NCBI GenBank assembly: GCA_047631555.1 | Contig: JBLHZY010000002.1 | Coordinates: 62,001-126,000 of the forward strand | Direction: 5' to 3' | Source: JBLHZY01 sp047631555 | GTDB lineage: Bacteria; Pseudomonadota; Alphaproteobacteria; Rhodobacterales; Rhodobacteraceae | DNA length: 64,000 nucleotides | Shown here: one piece after another, positions 53,835-63,327 of the stretch | How positions within the stretch are numbered: the first letter of the stretch is position 1 | Layout: every line of letters starts with the position of its first letter | Program-made: the position numbers and the translations under genes | The notes under the pieces: generated by a model | What the model saw: only the letters and a program-made list of their open reading frames with translations | What the model was told of the DNA's origin: nothing | The model's database searches: none

Positions 53835-55052
53835 TTACTGAGTAAGTTGTGCGGCCAGTTCGGCAAGCGCATTTTCGGCGTCAAGGCGGGTTTGCGCGAG
53901 GCCTACCCAATCGGCAAGAGCGGTTTGGCCGTCAGCGGGAAGGGCGGCGGCTTCCTGCAATGCAGTCGCCAAATCGCCCTGCTTTAGAGCCGCCTCGGCG
54001 CGGGATAAAACAGCATCGGGATCATCGCCTTCGCGCGGCTCAAGCGAGCGAACGCCCAGCTGACTGCGAAGAAATGCGCCAACGCGATCTTTCGCGGTTT
54101 CGCCCTGAGTTGCGCTGGTTGAGGCGGATAAAGCAGCGCGCGCTGCCATCGGAAAACTTTCCTGTAGCCCGGCCAATGTTGGCGCGCCAATTGGGGCAAT
54201 TTCCAGAAGCGCTTGGGGAGGTGAGGTAATTTGAGCTTCGATCTGATCGAGCAGGTGCGCGAAAGGCTGCCCGCTTTCTAATGCGGCGCTCAGGCGCGCG
54301 AATGTGGCTCGGGCATCCGCTTCTTTGGCCGCCTTCGCTGCCGAATTTTGCACATCAGCAGCCGCTGCTTTTTCGACTTCAATCGCATCAAGTTCGCGGC
54401 GCAATTCTGCGCGCATATCGCTCACAGCACGATCAACGGCTTCTTGCGTTTCTTGCGATGCGGTGGCGCTTGGAACCGGACGCGCTTCCAATTCTTGAAC
54501 GCGGCCTTCTAAGGCGCTCAATTTGCTTTCCATCGCTGCCAAGGCTTCTTGCGGGCCTGGCATATTCTCAAGGCCTGCGATCCGCGGCTCAAACGTATCA
54601 AGCTTTATGCTGGCCTGCGCAGCTTGTTCGCTCGCGGACTGCGCTTCTGCTTGAGCCGCATCAACACGTTCCGCAAATGCGGGATCTTTGATCAATCCGG
54701 GCACGCGCGGCAAAACATAATAGGTAGCCCCTGCGCCAAGAGCCGCCGCAATCACACCGCCAAGAAGCATACCGCCCATCCCTGAGCGCTGCTTGGTTTG
54801 CGGCATTGCCGGGCTCTCTATCTGAACCGGCTCAATCTCTTCTATCTCTTCAGCGGAATCGCCTTCAACAACGGCATCAACACCCTCTTGCGCGGCATCC
54901 TGTTCGGCACTCTCAAGCGCCTCAACGCCTTCGGGCTCCTGCTGAACAACTTCGCTTGAAATATCTTCGAGAGCTTCCGCCATTTCTGGCGCTTTTTCGG
55001 TCGGCGTTTTTTTCGAGCGTGACACGGTAACAAAGCCTTTCGAATCTCTCAT
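53835..55052 (-). CDS. Alphaproteobacterial Mic60/mitofilin-like protein (COG4223)
   Basis: A 405-residue protein: an acidic, low-complexity N terminus (to about 85), one membrane helix (GMGGMLLGGVIAAALGAGATYYVL), a long coiled coil (about 125-240), and a C-terminal helical domain like mitofilin. Such proteins shape intracytoplasmic membranes in relatives; the hemD-Mic60-HemY order is typical of the group. The start is uncertain: ATG 55052 lacks a ribosome site, and GTG 55025 (VSRSKK) is an alternative. Confidence 0.8.
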   Translation of the reverse strand: MRDSKGFVTVSRSKKTPTEKAPEMAEALEDISSEVVQQEPEGVEALESAEQDAAQEGVDAVVEGDSAEEIEEIEPVQIESPAMPQTKQRSGMGGMLLGGVIAAALGAGATYYVLPRVPGLIKDPAFAERVDAAQAEAQSASEQAAQASIKLDTFEPRIAGLENMPGPQEALAAMESKLSALEGRVQELEARPVPSATASQETQEAVDRAVSDMRAELRRELDAIEVEKAAAADVQNSAAKAAKEADARATFARLSAALESGQPFAHLLDQIEAQITSPPQALLEIAPIGAPTLAGLQESFPMAARAALSASTSATQGETAKDRVGAFLRSQLGVRSLEPREGDDPDAVLSRAEAALKQGDLATALQEAAALPADGQTALADWVGLAQTRLDAENALAELAAQLTQ

Positions 55053-55116
55053 ACAAAACTAAGCGAAGCCCAGCACACAGACTTTAGCCGCACGGCCAGA
55101 GGCTCTCAAGGTACGT

Positions 55117-55824
55117 TCACTCAAACTGCGACCGAATTGCGCGGAGCATCGCTTCATTTGTGGGGCTTTGTGCGATCGTGAGCGATTTGGGCTTGGGGCC
55201 ATTCCAGCTTTTAGCGGTCGCTGTGCTGATGGCAACGAGTAGCAAGGGCGCGGTAGCATCCCCTATCTGCTTACATAGGCGAAGCGCCGACATTTGCGAA
55301 TAAAGAGGTAAGATCACAGGGCGCGTACCTGCCAAAATCGCTTTTGCTTGCGCGTTCAACTTCTGTAACGTTTGGGAATACACTTGATGGGAAACAGTCT
55401 CTATTCCAGCCAAAAATAGGATTTTTTCGAGATCTACGCTAACATGCTCTCCGCGCAAATAGATCAGCGGCTCTTTGGGGTCGCTCTGAATAATTGCCTT
55501 TGCCAGACCTTGCGCATCACCCGGCCCGACCAAAGCATTTGCGCCCATCTCGGTCGCCACCTGTGCAGTTTGCGGACCCACACACCAGACCGTTCTGCCG
55601 CTAAGCGAGATGCCCAAAGATTGCGTGGCAAGAAGACCGTTCTCAGAGGTCGCGATGAATGTGCTTTTCTCAGTCAGATCGATTTTAACAGGATGAAAAA
55701 CTATCTCGAGCACCGGCGAAATGGCGATTTCCATTTCAGGATCTTCGCCCTGAAGGGCCTGCGCCAAGCGTTCTGACTGCGCTTTTGCGCGGGTCAGTAA
55801 GATTATGGGGCGCGGATCGCTCAC
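55117..55824 (-). CDS. hemD: Uroporphyrinogen-III synthase
   Basis: A 235-residue enzyme (EC 4.2.1.75) closing the tetrapyrrole ring in heme, siroheme and bacteriochlorophyll synthesis. Sequence is poorly conserved in this family; LLTRAKAQSERLAQAL, FIATSENGLLAT and LPLYSQMSALRL (the 'F.S..a' block) support it with the neighbour genes. GTG 55824 is the start. It is divergent from tsaD. Confidence 0.85.
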   Translation of the reverse strand: MSDPRPIILLTRAKAQSERLAQALQGEDPEMEIAISPVLEIVFHPVKIDLTEKSTFIATSENGLLATQSLGISLSGRTVWCVGPQTAQVATEMGANALVGPGDAQGLAKAIIQSDPKEPLIYLRGEHVSVDLEKILFLAGIETVSHQVYSQTLQKLNAQAKAILAGTRPVILPLYSQMSALRLCKQIGDATAPLLLVAISTATAKSWNGPKPKSLTIAQSPTNEAMLRAIRSQFE

Positions 55825-55897
55825 ATTTGGCCTCGGGATTGTCTGATATGCTTCACGGTGGTACCTCCCTAGAGCAGATCACGCAACGGACCGCCAC

Positions 55898-56995
55898 ATG
55901 AACGATACGCTAACAATTCTAGGGCTGGAAAGCAGTTGTGATGACACGGCTGCCGCGGTTGTGCGTTCTACGAAAGGCGAAGCCCCAGAAATATTGTCTT
56001 CCGTGGTGGCAGGACAGTTAGAATTGCATGCTGGTTTCGGCGGTGTTGTCCCTGAAATCGCGGCGCGTGCGCATACCGAAAAACTTGATATTTGCGTTGA
56101 AAAGGCTCTGATTTCGGCTGGGCTAAGCCTGAATGATGTTGATGGGATTGCCGTTACGGCTGGACCAGGATTGATCGGTGGCGTTCTCGCCGGTGTTATG
56201 TGTGCTAAAGGCATCTCGGCGGCAACGGGCAAGCCTTTGATCGGGGTAAATCACCTTGCCGGTCATGCCCTTACGCCGCGTTTGACCGATCAATTGGAGT
56301 TTCCCTACCTTATCCTCATCGTTTCAGGCGGGCACTGCCAGTTTCTGATCGCTGAATCCGCGGATGAGTTTCGCCGGCTGGGCGGAACGATCGACGATGC
56401 GCCCGGTGAAGCCTTTGATAAAACCGCCCGTTTGCTTGGCTTGGCCCAGCCCGGCGGCCCATCCGTTGAGGCGGAAGCATTGAGCGGCGATCCCCGCGCT
56501 TTTCGTTTTCCACGCCCAATGCTGGATCGGGAAGGCTGTGATATGTCTTTCTCCGGGTTAAAAACGGCTCTTTTACGCGCCCGCGATGGCGTCATTAAAG
56601 AGCATGGCGGGCTACCGATTGGCAGGCGCGCAGATCTTTGTGCCGGTTTTCAAGCCGCTGTCTGTGATGTTTTGGTTGAGAAGTCCGCGCGTGCATTAGG
56701 CGAATATTTGGCATCTGAGCCAAGGATGCCCGCCTTTGCGGTTGCTGGAGGCGTCGCCTCAAATATGGCCATTCGCGGCGGATTAGAGACGCTTTGTCGA
56801 GAATTGGGCGTCAAATTCGTCGCCCCACCACTTGCGCTTTGTACGGATAACGCTGCGATGATCGCCTGGGCGGGAATTGAGAAATTCCGCGGCGGCGCTG
56901 TGGACGATCTAAGCCTTTCCGCGCGGCCAAGATGGCCGTTGGATCGCAAGAGCCCGGCCATGCTTGGCAGCGGCAAAAAAGGAGCGAAAGCATGA
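55898..56995 (+). CDS. tsaD: tRNA N6-adenosine threonylcarbamoyltransferase TsaD
   Basis: A 365-residue enzyme (Kae1/Gcp) that puts threonylcarbamoyl on A37 of ANN-decoding tRNAs. LGLESSCDDTAAAVV is the ATPase-type start; the metal histidines are H119 and H123 in HLAGH; SGGHCQFL and GGVASN are the later core blocks. Its product is the substrate of MtaB at 31370. The stop overlaps the gpsA start by four bases. Confidence 0.97.
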   Translation: MNDTLTILGLESSCDDTAAAVVRSTKGEAPEILSSVVAGQLELHAGFGGVVPEIAARAHTEKLDICVEKALISAGLSLNDVDGIAVTAGPGLIGGVLAGVMCAKGISAATGKPLIGVNHLAGHALTPRLTDQLEFPYLILIVSGGHCQFLIAESADEFRRLGGTIDDAPGEAFDKTARLLGLAQPGGPSVEAEALSGDPRAFRFPRPMLDREGCDMSFSGLKTALLRARDGVIKEHGGLPIGRRADLCAGFQAAVCDVLVEKSARALGEYLASEPRMPAFAVAGGVASNMAIRGGLETLCRELGVKFVAPPLALCTDNAAMIAWAGIEKFRGGAVDDLSLSARPRWPLDRKSPAMLGSGKKGAKA

Positions 56996-57948
56996 GTGAT
57001 GTTGGTGTTTTGGGTGGCGGTGCTTTTGGAACCGCGCTTGCGTTAAGCCTTGCACGGGATGGGCGGGCCGTACAAATTTGGGCGCGCAATCCAGAACATG
57101 CCAAGCAAATGCACAGTGAGCGCGAGAATAAAGCGCGTCTTGCCGGTTTTGCGTTTCCTGAAAACCTAGATGTTACCTCTGATCTTGCTGACCTCTCTGC
57201 GACAACCCTGCTGCTGGCGGTTCCCGTTCAATCGATTGGGGCGTTTTTGAAGGAGAATGCGACCCTGTTTAGGGGAAAAACGTTGATTTCTGCCTCTAAG
57301 GGCATTGATCTTAGTACTGGGCGCGGACCCGTGGATTTGATCATGGATCATGGGATCAAGGCCGCAGTGATTTCGGGGCCGAGCTTCGCCGTTGATATCG
57401 CCGCGGGGCTTCCGACTGCGATGACATTGGCCGCAGAAGATGAGGCCAGCGCAGGCGCGCTTCAAGAGCAGCTATCCACCGACGCTTTGCGGATTTATCG
57501 CAGCACCGATCGCGCTGGCGTCGCGCTTGGAGGTGCTTTGAAAAACGTCATGGCTTTGGCTGCTGGGATGGCGATTGGCGCGGGGCTTGGCGAAAGCGCG
57601 CGCGCCGCTTTGCTAACGCGCGGCTATGCTGAAATGGCGCGCTTTGCTGTGGCACATGGCGCTGAGGCCGAGACGATGGCCGGACTTGCAGGTTTTGGTG
57701 ATCTTGTACTGTCTTGTACCTCGGCCAAATCCCGCAACTATAGCTATGGGCTTGGCTTGGCGCAGGCGAGCGCGCTTCCAACGGCCACGGTTGAAGGGGT
57801 TGTGACAGCAAAAGCAGTGTCTAATATTGCCAAAAAGCTTGAAATAGAGATGCCTATCGCGCGCGCGGTTGCCGCCGTTTTGGATCAAAAACTAACAATA
57901 CCTGAGGCGATGGAAGCCCTGCTTTCACGCCCACTGACCAAGGAGTAA
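56992..57948 (+). CDS. gpsA: Glycerol-3-phosphate dehydrogenase (NAD(P)+)
   Basis: A 318-residue cytoplasmic enzyme (EC 1.1.1.94) that makes glycerol 3-phosphate for phospholipids. GGGAFGTALA at residues 8-17 binds NAD(P); GPSFAVDIAAGLPTAM, ALGGALKNVMALAAGM (the catalytic Lys block) and GLAGFGDLVLSC follow. ATG 56992 overlaps tsaD. Confidence 0.96.
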   Translation: MSDVGVLGGGAFGTALALSLARDGRAVQIWARNPEHAKQMHSERENKARLAGFAFPENLDVTSDLADLSATTLLLAVPVQSIGAFLKENATLFRGKTLISASKGIDLSTGRGPVDLIMDHGIKAAVISGPSFAVDIAAGLPTAMTLAAEDEASAGALQEQLSTDALRIYRSTDRAGVALGGALKNVMALAAGMAIGAGLGESARAALLTRGYAEMARFAVAHGAEAETMAGLAGFGDLVLSCTSAKSRNYSYGLGLAQASALPTATVEGVVTAKAVSNIAKKLEIEMPIARAVAAVLDQKLTIPEAMEALLSRPLTKE

Positions 57949-57951
57949 ACG

Positions 57952-58224
57952 ATGCGTTTTGCTATTATCTGCACTGATAAGCCCGGGGCTTTGCAAATCC
58001 GGCTTGATACCCGCGCCGAGCATTTGGCCTATTTGGAAGCCACTGGCGTTGTAGAACAAGCCGGACCTTTTTTGAACGTTGAAGGCGAGATGTGTGGCTC
58101 TCTTTTGATCCTGGAATTGGCTGATATTGATGCGGCAAAAGAGTGGGCGGCGAATGATCCTTATGCCAAGGCCGGGCTTTTCGAGGCTGTCACAGTACAG
58201 GCATGGAAGCGGGTGATCGGATAA
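57952..58224 (+). CDS. YciI-family protein
   Basis: A 90-residue ferredoxin-like-fold protein. MRFAIICTDKPGALQIRLDTRAEHLAYLE and SLLILELADIDAAKEWAANDPYAKAGLF match YciI, which has a conserved Asp-His pair (D..AEH) of unproved chemistry. It begins three bases after the gpsA stop and its stop overlaps the next ATG (TAATG). Confidence 0.9.
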   Translation: MRFAIICTDKPGALQIRLDTRAEHLAYLEATGVVEQAGPFLNVEGEMCGSLLILELADIDAAKEWAANDPYAKAGLFEAVTVQAWKRVIG

Positions 58225-58643
58225 TGGCGTATTGGCTTTTTAAGTCTGAAGCGGAAGTTTGGAGCTGGGATCAGCAGGTTGCTAAAGGCGCCGTTGGCGA
58301 GCAATGGGACGGGGTGCGCAATTACCAGGCGCGCAACAACATGCGGCTAATGAAGGAGGGCGATTTGGGCTTCTTCTATCATTCGCGCGCAGAGAAGGAA
58401 GTTGTTGGAATTGTTGAGGTTTGTGCCTTGGCGCACCCCGACAGCACAACAGATGACGAACGCTGGGAATGCGTTGATATTCGCGCTGTTCGACCGTTTA
58501 AAAAACCCGTCACATTGGCGCAATGCAAGGAAGATCCGCGCCTTGCTGATATGGTTTTGGTCAACAACACGCGTCTTTCGGTTCAGCCTGTTTCTGAGGC
58601 GGAGTGGAAAGTCGTTTGTGAGCTTGGTGACACAAAGCCTTAG
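58224..58643 (+). CDS. EVE-domain protein
   Basis: A 139-residue PUA-like single domain: MAYWLFKSEAEVWSWDQQ, WDGVRNYQARNNMRLMKEGDLGFFYHS and VGIVEV. EVE domains bind modified bases in nucleic acids; targets here are unknown. It is the last tightly coupled gene of tsaD-gpsA-YciI-EVE. Confidence 0.92.
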   Translation: MAYWLFKSEAEVWSWDQQVAKGAVGEQWDGVRNYQARNNMRLMKEGDLGFFYHSRAEKEVVGIVEVCALAHPDSTTDDERWECVDIRAVRPFKKPVTLAQCKEDPRLADMVLVNNTRLSVQPVSEAEWKVVCELGDTKP

Positions 58644-58695
58644 ACAGATTGTCGCAGCTTGGGCATAGTCCCCCGAAATAACAGGAGGGACGACA

Positions 58696-59088
58696 ATGGA
58701 AATTATTTCTGTATTGGTGGCTGCGTTCGCCGGATTTGCCTTTGGGGCGGTTTGGTACATGACGCTGTCAAAGCCTTGGATCAAGGCTGCGGGCGTTGAG
58801 TGTGATGAGAATGGAAAGCCGGTAAATAGTTCTAAGCTGCCGTTTTTGATTTCGGCGGTTTGCATGCTTTTGGTTGCTGGAATGATGCGCCACATGTTTG
58901 CAATGGCTGGCATCAATGGCGGCGGAAAAGGCATGATTGCCGGGCTTGGTGTTGGGTTGTTCTTTATCGCGCCTTGGGTTGCGATGAACTACGGATATGC
59001 CGGGCGGCCGCGCAATCTTACTATCATTGATGGGGGCTATGCGGTATTTGGATCTGCGGTGATTGGGATGGTTCTGGGGTTCTTCTAA
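58696..59088 (+). CDS. DUF1761 membrane protein
   Basis: A 130-residue inner-membrane protein with four hydrophobic segments. The GAVWYMTLSKPWIKAAG block near residue 20 matches DUF1761. Function unknown. AGGAGGG lies eight bases or so before the ATG. Confidence 0.85.
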   Translation: MEIISVLVAAFAGFAFGAVWYMTLSKPWIKAAGVECDENGKPVNSSKLPFLISAVCMLLVAGMMRHMFAMAGINGGGKGMIAGLGVGLFFIAPWVAMNYGYAGRPRNLTIIDGGYAVFGSAVIGMVLGFF

Positions 59089-59120
59089 GCAGTGCTGAAA
59101 AACCTATAGCTCAAAAAATT

Positions 59121-59349
59121 GGAGGGCTCCGACCCCCCGGAACCCTCCACCACCCCACGTGCTCCCTTAGCACCACACGTGTTCTGAATTAGAAGGTCCG
59201 GTCCATCCTGGCCCGTAAGATCAAACTATGGGGTTTGATGATTCCAAGCAATCTTTGAGTAGGTAGAAAGCCATTCAAATGCAGCTTGGGAATGGAACCT
59301 TCGGTTAACCGAAGATCCAGAGGGCTGCGCAGCATTGGCCGCACAGCCC
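59121..59349. other. Hairpin-rich spacer after the DUF1761 gene
   Basis: 270 bases (59089-59358) without a gene. Seen: GGAGGG/CCCTCC (59121-59126 with 59143-59148), GTGCT/AGCAC (59159-59163 with 59169-59173), ATCAAAC/GTTTGAT (59220-59226 with 59233-59239), a perfect palindrome CTTCGGTTAACCGAAG (59299-59314), and GGGCTG/CAGCCC (59322-59327 with 59344-59349). The first may be a terminator for the plus-strand operon, the last for the minus-strand DUF2853 gene; the rest is unexplained. Confidence 0.5.
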
Positions 59350-59358
59350 GAAATTGGC

Positions 59359-59700
59359 TTAAGAATAGACTTTTTCTTTGCCGAAGTGCTTTACCAGAAG
59401 ATAGTAGAACACGGCGCGGTATTTGTTGCGCTCGGATTTGCCGTAGGTTTCGATTACGGAATCGATTGCAGCCATCAACTCGGGGCCATCTTTGAGGCCA
59501 AGCTTTTTGATCAGGAAGTTGTTCTTCACTGTCTCAAGCTCTTCTTTTTGGCTGCCAGCAACCGTTGAAGCATCTGCGTTATAGATCGAAGGGCCGCAGC
59601 CGATAGTTACCTTTGTTAGAAGGGCCATATCGGGCGTCACGCCACATTTGTTTTTAAGATCATCGGCGTATTGAACGATTAGATCGTCGCGTTTTCCCAT
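59359..59700 (-). CDS. DUF2853 protein
   Basis: A 113-residue protein starting MGKRDDLIVQYADDLKNKCG, typical of DUF2853, with GCGPSIYNADAS in the middle. Function unknown; a basic, soluble, helical protein. GGGAG lies before ATG 59700. Confidence 0.88.
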   Translation of the reverse strand: MGKRDDLIVQYADDLKNKCGVTPDMALLTKVTIGCGPSIYNADASTVAGSQKEELETVKNNFLIKKLGLKDGPELMAAIDSVIETYGKSERNKYRAVFYYLLVKHFGKEKVYS

Positions 59701-59844
59701 TGGTTTTCTCCCACCTGTGAATGATGACGCCATTTTGGCGTGCTGAGGGGAGGTTAGAGGCTAGATCAGCCAAGACAAAGGGTTTTTTGCCGCAGGTTTT
59801 CCCCGTGGCGGAAGGCCGCTCCAATTTGAGGAGCGGCCAAATGC

Positions 59845-61230
59845 TTAGTAGCGGTAGTGTTCGGGCTTGAATGGGCCTTCTGGAGCGACGCCGATATAAG
59901 CGGCTTGCTCTGGGCTAAGCTTGGAAAGCTTAACGCCGATACGTGCCAGATGCAGGCGCGCGACCTTTTCATCCAAGTGTTTGGGCAGGATATACACATC
60001 GTTTTTGTAGTTATCGCCGCGGGTCCAAAGCTCCATCTGCGCGAGCACTTGGTTGGTAAAGCTTGCAGACATCACAAAGGAGGGATGCCCGGTCGCATTG
60101 CCAAGGTTCAGCAGGCGTCCTTCGGAGAGAAGAATGATGCGGCTGCCCGAGGGCATTTCGATCATATCCACTTGGTCTTTGATATTGGTCCATTTGTGGT
60201 TTTTCAACGCGGCGACTTGGATTTCGTTGTCAAAGTGGCCGATGTTGCCGACGATCGCCATATCCTTCATCTCGCGGATATGCTCGATGCGGATCACGTC
60301 TTTGTTGCCTGTTGTTGTGATGAAAATATCAGCGTCTTTGACGACATCTTCTAGAACAACAACCTCAAAACCGTCCATCGCCGCCTGAAGCGCGCAAATT
60401 GGATCGACTTCGGTAACTTTCACGCGCGCGCCTGCGCCGCTAAGGCTGGCAGCCGAACCTTTGCCTACATCGCCGTAACCGCAGACGACAGCGACTTTAC
60501 CCGCCATCATTGTATCTGTAGCGCGGCGGATGCCATCAACGAGGCTCTCTTTACAGCCGTATTTATTATCAAACTTCGACTTGGTCACAGAATCGTTCAC
60601 GTTGATCGCGGGGAAGGGCAATTGGCCGTCGCGCACGAGTTCATAAAGACGATGCACGCCGGTGGTGGTCTCTTCGGACACGCCCACAATCTGGTCGCGC
60701 ATTTTGGTGAACCAGCCGGGGGAGGCGGCCATGCGCTTTTTGATCTGTGCTTGGATCGCGACTTCTTCTTCCGAGCCCGCAACGCCAAAGGCTTCGCCGC
60801 CCTCAATCCGTGCACCGAGCAGGATATAAAGTGTCGCGTCGCCGCCATCGTCGAGGATCAAGTTCGGGCCCGCTTCGAATTGGAAGGATTTATCGAGGTA
60901 GTCCCAATGCTCTTCGAGGGTTTGCCCTTTGATCGCAAAAACCGGCGTGCCGCCCGCCGCAATTGCCGCCGCCGCGTGATCTTGAGTCGAGAAGATGTTG
61001 CACGAGGCCCAGCGAACGTCCGCGCCAAGTGCGTTCAGTGTTTCGATCAGAACCGCCGTCTGGATCGTCATGTGCAGCGAGCCAACGATGCGCGCGCCTT
61101 TAAGCGGCTTTGCTTCGCCGTATTCTTCGCGCAGCGCCATCAGGCCCGGCATTTCTGTTTCGGCGATATCAAGCTCTTTGCGGCCATATGCGGCAAGGGA
61201 GATGTCTTTTACGATATAGTCCTGCGTCAT
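59845..61230 (-). CDS. ahcY: Adenosylhomocysteinase
   Basis: A 461-residue NAD-dependent enzyme (EC 3.13.2.1) that splits S-adenosylhomocysteine to adenosine and homocysteine. SLHMTIQTAVLIETL, NVNDSVTKSKFDNKYGC (with the NAD/substrate Lys), and VAVVCGYGDVGKGSA are the signature blocks; it ends KPEHYRY as usual. AAGGAG precedes the ATG. Its place near regA-senC-regB recalls the Rhodobacter reg/ahcY region. Confidence 0.98.
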   Translation of the reverse strand: MTQDYIVKDISLAAYGRKELDIAETEMPGLMALREEYGEAKPLKGARIVGSLHMTIQTAVLIETLNALGADVRWASCNIFSTQDHAAAAIAAGGTPVFAIKGQTLEEHWDYLDKSFQFEAGPNLILDDGGDATLYILLGARIEGGEAFGVAGSEEEVAIQAQIKKRMAASPGWFTKMRDQIVGVSEETTTGVHRLYELVRDGQLPFPAINVNDSVTKSKFDNKYGCKESLVDGIRRATDTMMAGKVAVVCGYGDVGKGSAASLSGAGARVKVTEVDPICALQAAMDGFEVVVLEDVVKDADIFITTTGNKDVIRIEHIREMKDMAIVGNIGHFDNEIQVAALKNHKWTNIKDQVDMIEMPSGSRIILLSEGRLLNLGNATGHPSFVMSASFTNQVLAQMELWTRGDNYKNDVYILPKHLDEKVARLHLARIGVKLSKLSPEQAAYIGVAPEGPFKPEHYRY

Positions 61231-61375
61231 GCTCAGGCTCCTTCTCTTTGCGCCGAGGTAGCATTAGTTTGGTTAAGGAGCAATGAGCGGCGCCCCCTTT
61301 CGCATGGTCACTTAGGGCGCGAATGCTTTACAGCAAGCAGCGCGGCTTTTAGGCATAGGGCGAGGGAGGCGATCA

Positions 61376-61969
61376 ATGGCAAAACAACCGCGTGCATGGC
61401 AGCGCATGCTTTCGGGGCGCAGGCTTGATCTGCTTGATCCGACACCCGTTGATATTGAGATCGAAGACATCGCGCATGGGCTTGCCTTTGTGGCGCGCTG
61501 GAATGGGCAGACACGGGGCGATTTTGCCTATTCCGTGGCTGAGCATTCGATTTTGGTTGAGCAGCTATTTCGCGCGATGAACCCAAGCGCTGCGGTGAAA
61601 TGGCAGCTGGCTGCATTGCTGCATGATGCGCCTGAATATGTGATTGGGGATATGATTTCGCCGGTGAAGGCCGCCGTTGGGCCGGGATATGGCGCGCTTG
61701 ATGATCGCTTAACAGCCGCTATTCATCTTCGCTTTGGGCTGCCTGCGACGATCCCCACCCAGATCAAGAAGCAGATCAAGAAAGCCGATAAAATTTCCGC
61801 TTGGCTGGAGGCCACACAGATTGCAGGCTTTACCATTGCCGAGAGCGATAAGTTTTTTGGCAAGCCTGATCCGGCAATCATCAAGGGGGTCGCGATCCGC
61901 CTTCGCCCACCTGTTGAGGCGCGCAATGAAATGACCGCCAGATGCGCGGAATTGATGGCGCAGCTTTAG
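61376..61969 (+). CDS. HD-domain phosphohydrolase (YfbR-like)
   Basis: A 197-residue protein with the HD metal site: H in VAEHS, HD in LLHDAPEYVIGD, and a later Asp in KADKISA. Relatives are 5'-deoxynucleotidases. GAGGGAGG lies upstream. It is convergent with regA, one base between stops. Confidence 0.87.
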   Translation: MAKQPRAWQRMLSGRRLDLLDPTPVDIEIEDIAHGLAFVARWNGQTRGDFAYSVAEHSILVEQLFRAMNPSAAVKWQLAALLHDAPEYVIGDMISPVKAAVGPGYGALDDRLTAAIHLRFGLPATIPTQIKKQIKKADKISAWLEATQIAGFTIAESDKFFGKPDPAIIKGVAIRLRPPVEARNEMTARCAELMAQL

Positions 61970-61970
61970 G

Positions 61971-62525
61971 TTATTTCGGGCTGCGCTTTGCAAGGATGCG
62001 CTGAAGCGTGCGGCGATGCATATTCAAGCGGCGCGCGGTTTCAGAAACATTGCGATCACAAAGCTCATAGACGCGCTGAATGTGCTCCCACTTGACCCGA
62101 TCCGCGCTCATCGGATTTTCTGGGGGCGGCGGCATTTCATCGCCAGCGGCCAGAAGCGCATTGGTGATATCATTGGCATCGGCTGGTTTGGAAAGATAAT
62201 CAGTCGCGCCGATTTTTACGGCAGCAACAGCAGTCGCGATCGCGCCGTATCCTGTTAACACAACAACGCGGCAATCGGGGCGCTTTTCGCGCAGGGTCTC
62301 AACAACATCGAGCCCGTTGCCATCGCCAAGCCGCAGATCAACCACAGCATATGCAGGCGGGCGGGCCGTTGCTATTGCCGAACCGGCCGCAACAGATCCT
62401 GCCGTTTCAACAGAAAAGCCACGCTTTTCCATGGCCCGCGCAAGGCGGCGCAAAAACGGCTCATCATCATCGACAAGCAAAAGGGAAGGATCTTCGCCCA
62501 GATCAGGCAATTCAGTGTCACTCAT
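61971..62525 (-). CDS. regA: Redox response regulator RegA/PrrA/ActR
   Basis: A 184-residue regulator. The receiver domain has DDDEPF near 19-24 and the phospho-acceptor D63 in VVDLRLGDG. After a Pro-rich linker a Fis-type helix-turn-helix (about 140-184, ELCDRNVSETARRLNMHRRTL) binds DNA. With RegB it sets photosynthesis, respiration, nitrogen and carbon genes by redox state in the group. Confidence 0.97.
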   Translation of the reverse strand: MSDTELPDLGEDPSLLLVDDDEPFLRRLARAMEKRGFSVETAGSVAAGSAIATARPPAYAVVDLRLGDGNGLDVVETLREKRPDCRVVVLTGYGAIATAVAAVKIGATDYLSKPADANDITNALLAAGDEMPPPPENPMSADRVKWEHIQRVYELCDRNVSETARRLNMHRRTLQRILAKRSPK

Positions 62526-62612
62526 CCCATATTCCCCTCGCGCGTGCGTTTTCGCTTATTATTCAGCATTGCGAATAACCTAGGCGCGGGGGAGGGCCGG
62601 GTCAAACCCCTG

Positions 62613-63236
62613 TTAGCTTTTATCGATGAAACAGGCGGTGATTTCTGCGATTTGATCGGGTGTGTGATCGCGGCGAAAGAAGGTTTGATAGCCGATTTGT
62701 GGCAACACAAAATACGTAAAGGTCGAGTGATCCACGAGGTAAAACTCATCATCTTCCTCGTCACGGGCATTGTAATAGGTTCGGTAAGCGCGCGAGGCCA
62801 CAGCGACCTGCTCTGGTGTTCCGGTAAGGCCGATCATCTCATCATCAAACAGATCGGTATAGGCGGCAACCTCGTCAACAGTGTCGCGCTTTGGGTCGAT
62901 TGAGATAAAGGCCGTTTGCGCGTCATAGCCCTGCTCGCGCAAAAGCGCGACGGCATCAGCATTGCGCGCAGAATCCAGCGGGCAGACATCGGGGCAGAAG
63001 GTATAGCCAAAATAGAGCAGGGTAGGTTTGGTGAACACGTCTTGATCTGTCACCGTCGCGCCCGTTTCATCGACAAGGGTAAACGGCCCGCCCAGCGCGC
63101 CCTGCCCGCCTGCAACTTTTGTATCGCGACAATCGGCAAACTTATCCTCAGGGCTCGCGAACCAAATGAAGTAGCCCGTAATAGCAAGACCGGTTGCTAG
63201 GATAAGGCCAGCGAGGATAGCAAAGACGCGTGTCAT
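62613..63236 (-). CDS. senC: SCO1/SenC copper protein
   Basis: A 207-residue membrane-anchored thioredoxin-fold protein. One N-terminal helix; the copper ligands C81-PDV-C85 and H170 are present. It delivers copper to cytochrome oxidase CuA and affects RegB signalling. ATG 63236 begins the helix. It lies between regA and the divergent regB. Confidence 0.95.
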   Translation of the reverse strand: MTRVFAILAGLILATGLAITGYFIWFASPEDKFADCRDTKVAGGQGALGGPFTLVDETGATVTDQDVFTKPTLLYFGYTFCPDVCPLDSARNADAVALLREQGYDAQTAFISIDPKRDTVDEVAAYTDLFDDEMIGLTGTPEQVAVASRAYRTYYNARDEEDDEFYLVDHSTFTYFVLPQIGYQTFFRRDHTPDQIAEITACFIDKS

Positions 63237-63327
63237 GAGGTGCTCCTTGAATTTCGTGGTGCATTGATCTGTCAGATCGGCAAAACTAACAAGAGCTACA
63301 GTGACGCAGAGTGAAAGCAGGCACAGA

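Noticed and set aside
61231..61375. SAH or SAM/SAH riboswitch before ahcY
   Set aside because: Looked for the conserved stems in the minus-strand leader; found no convincing match beyond a ribosome site.
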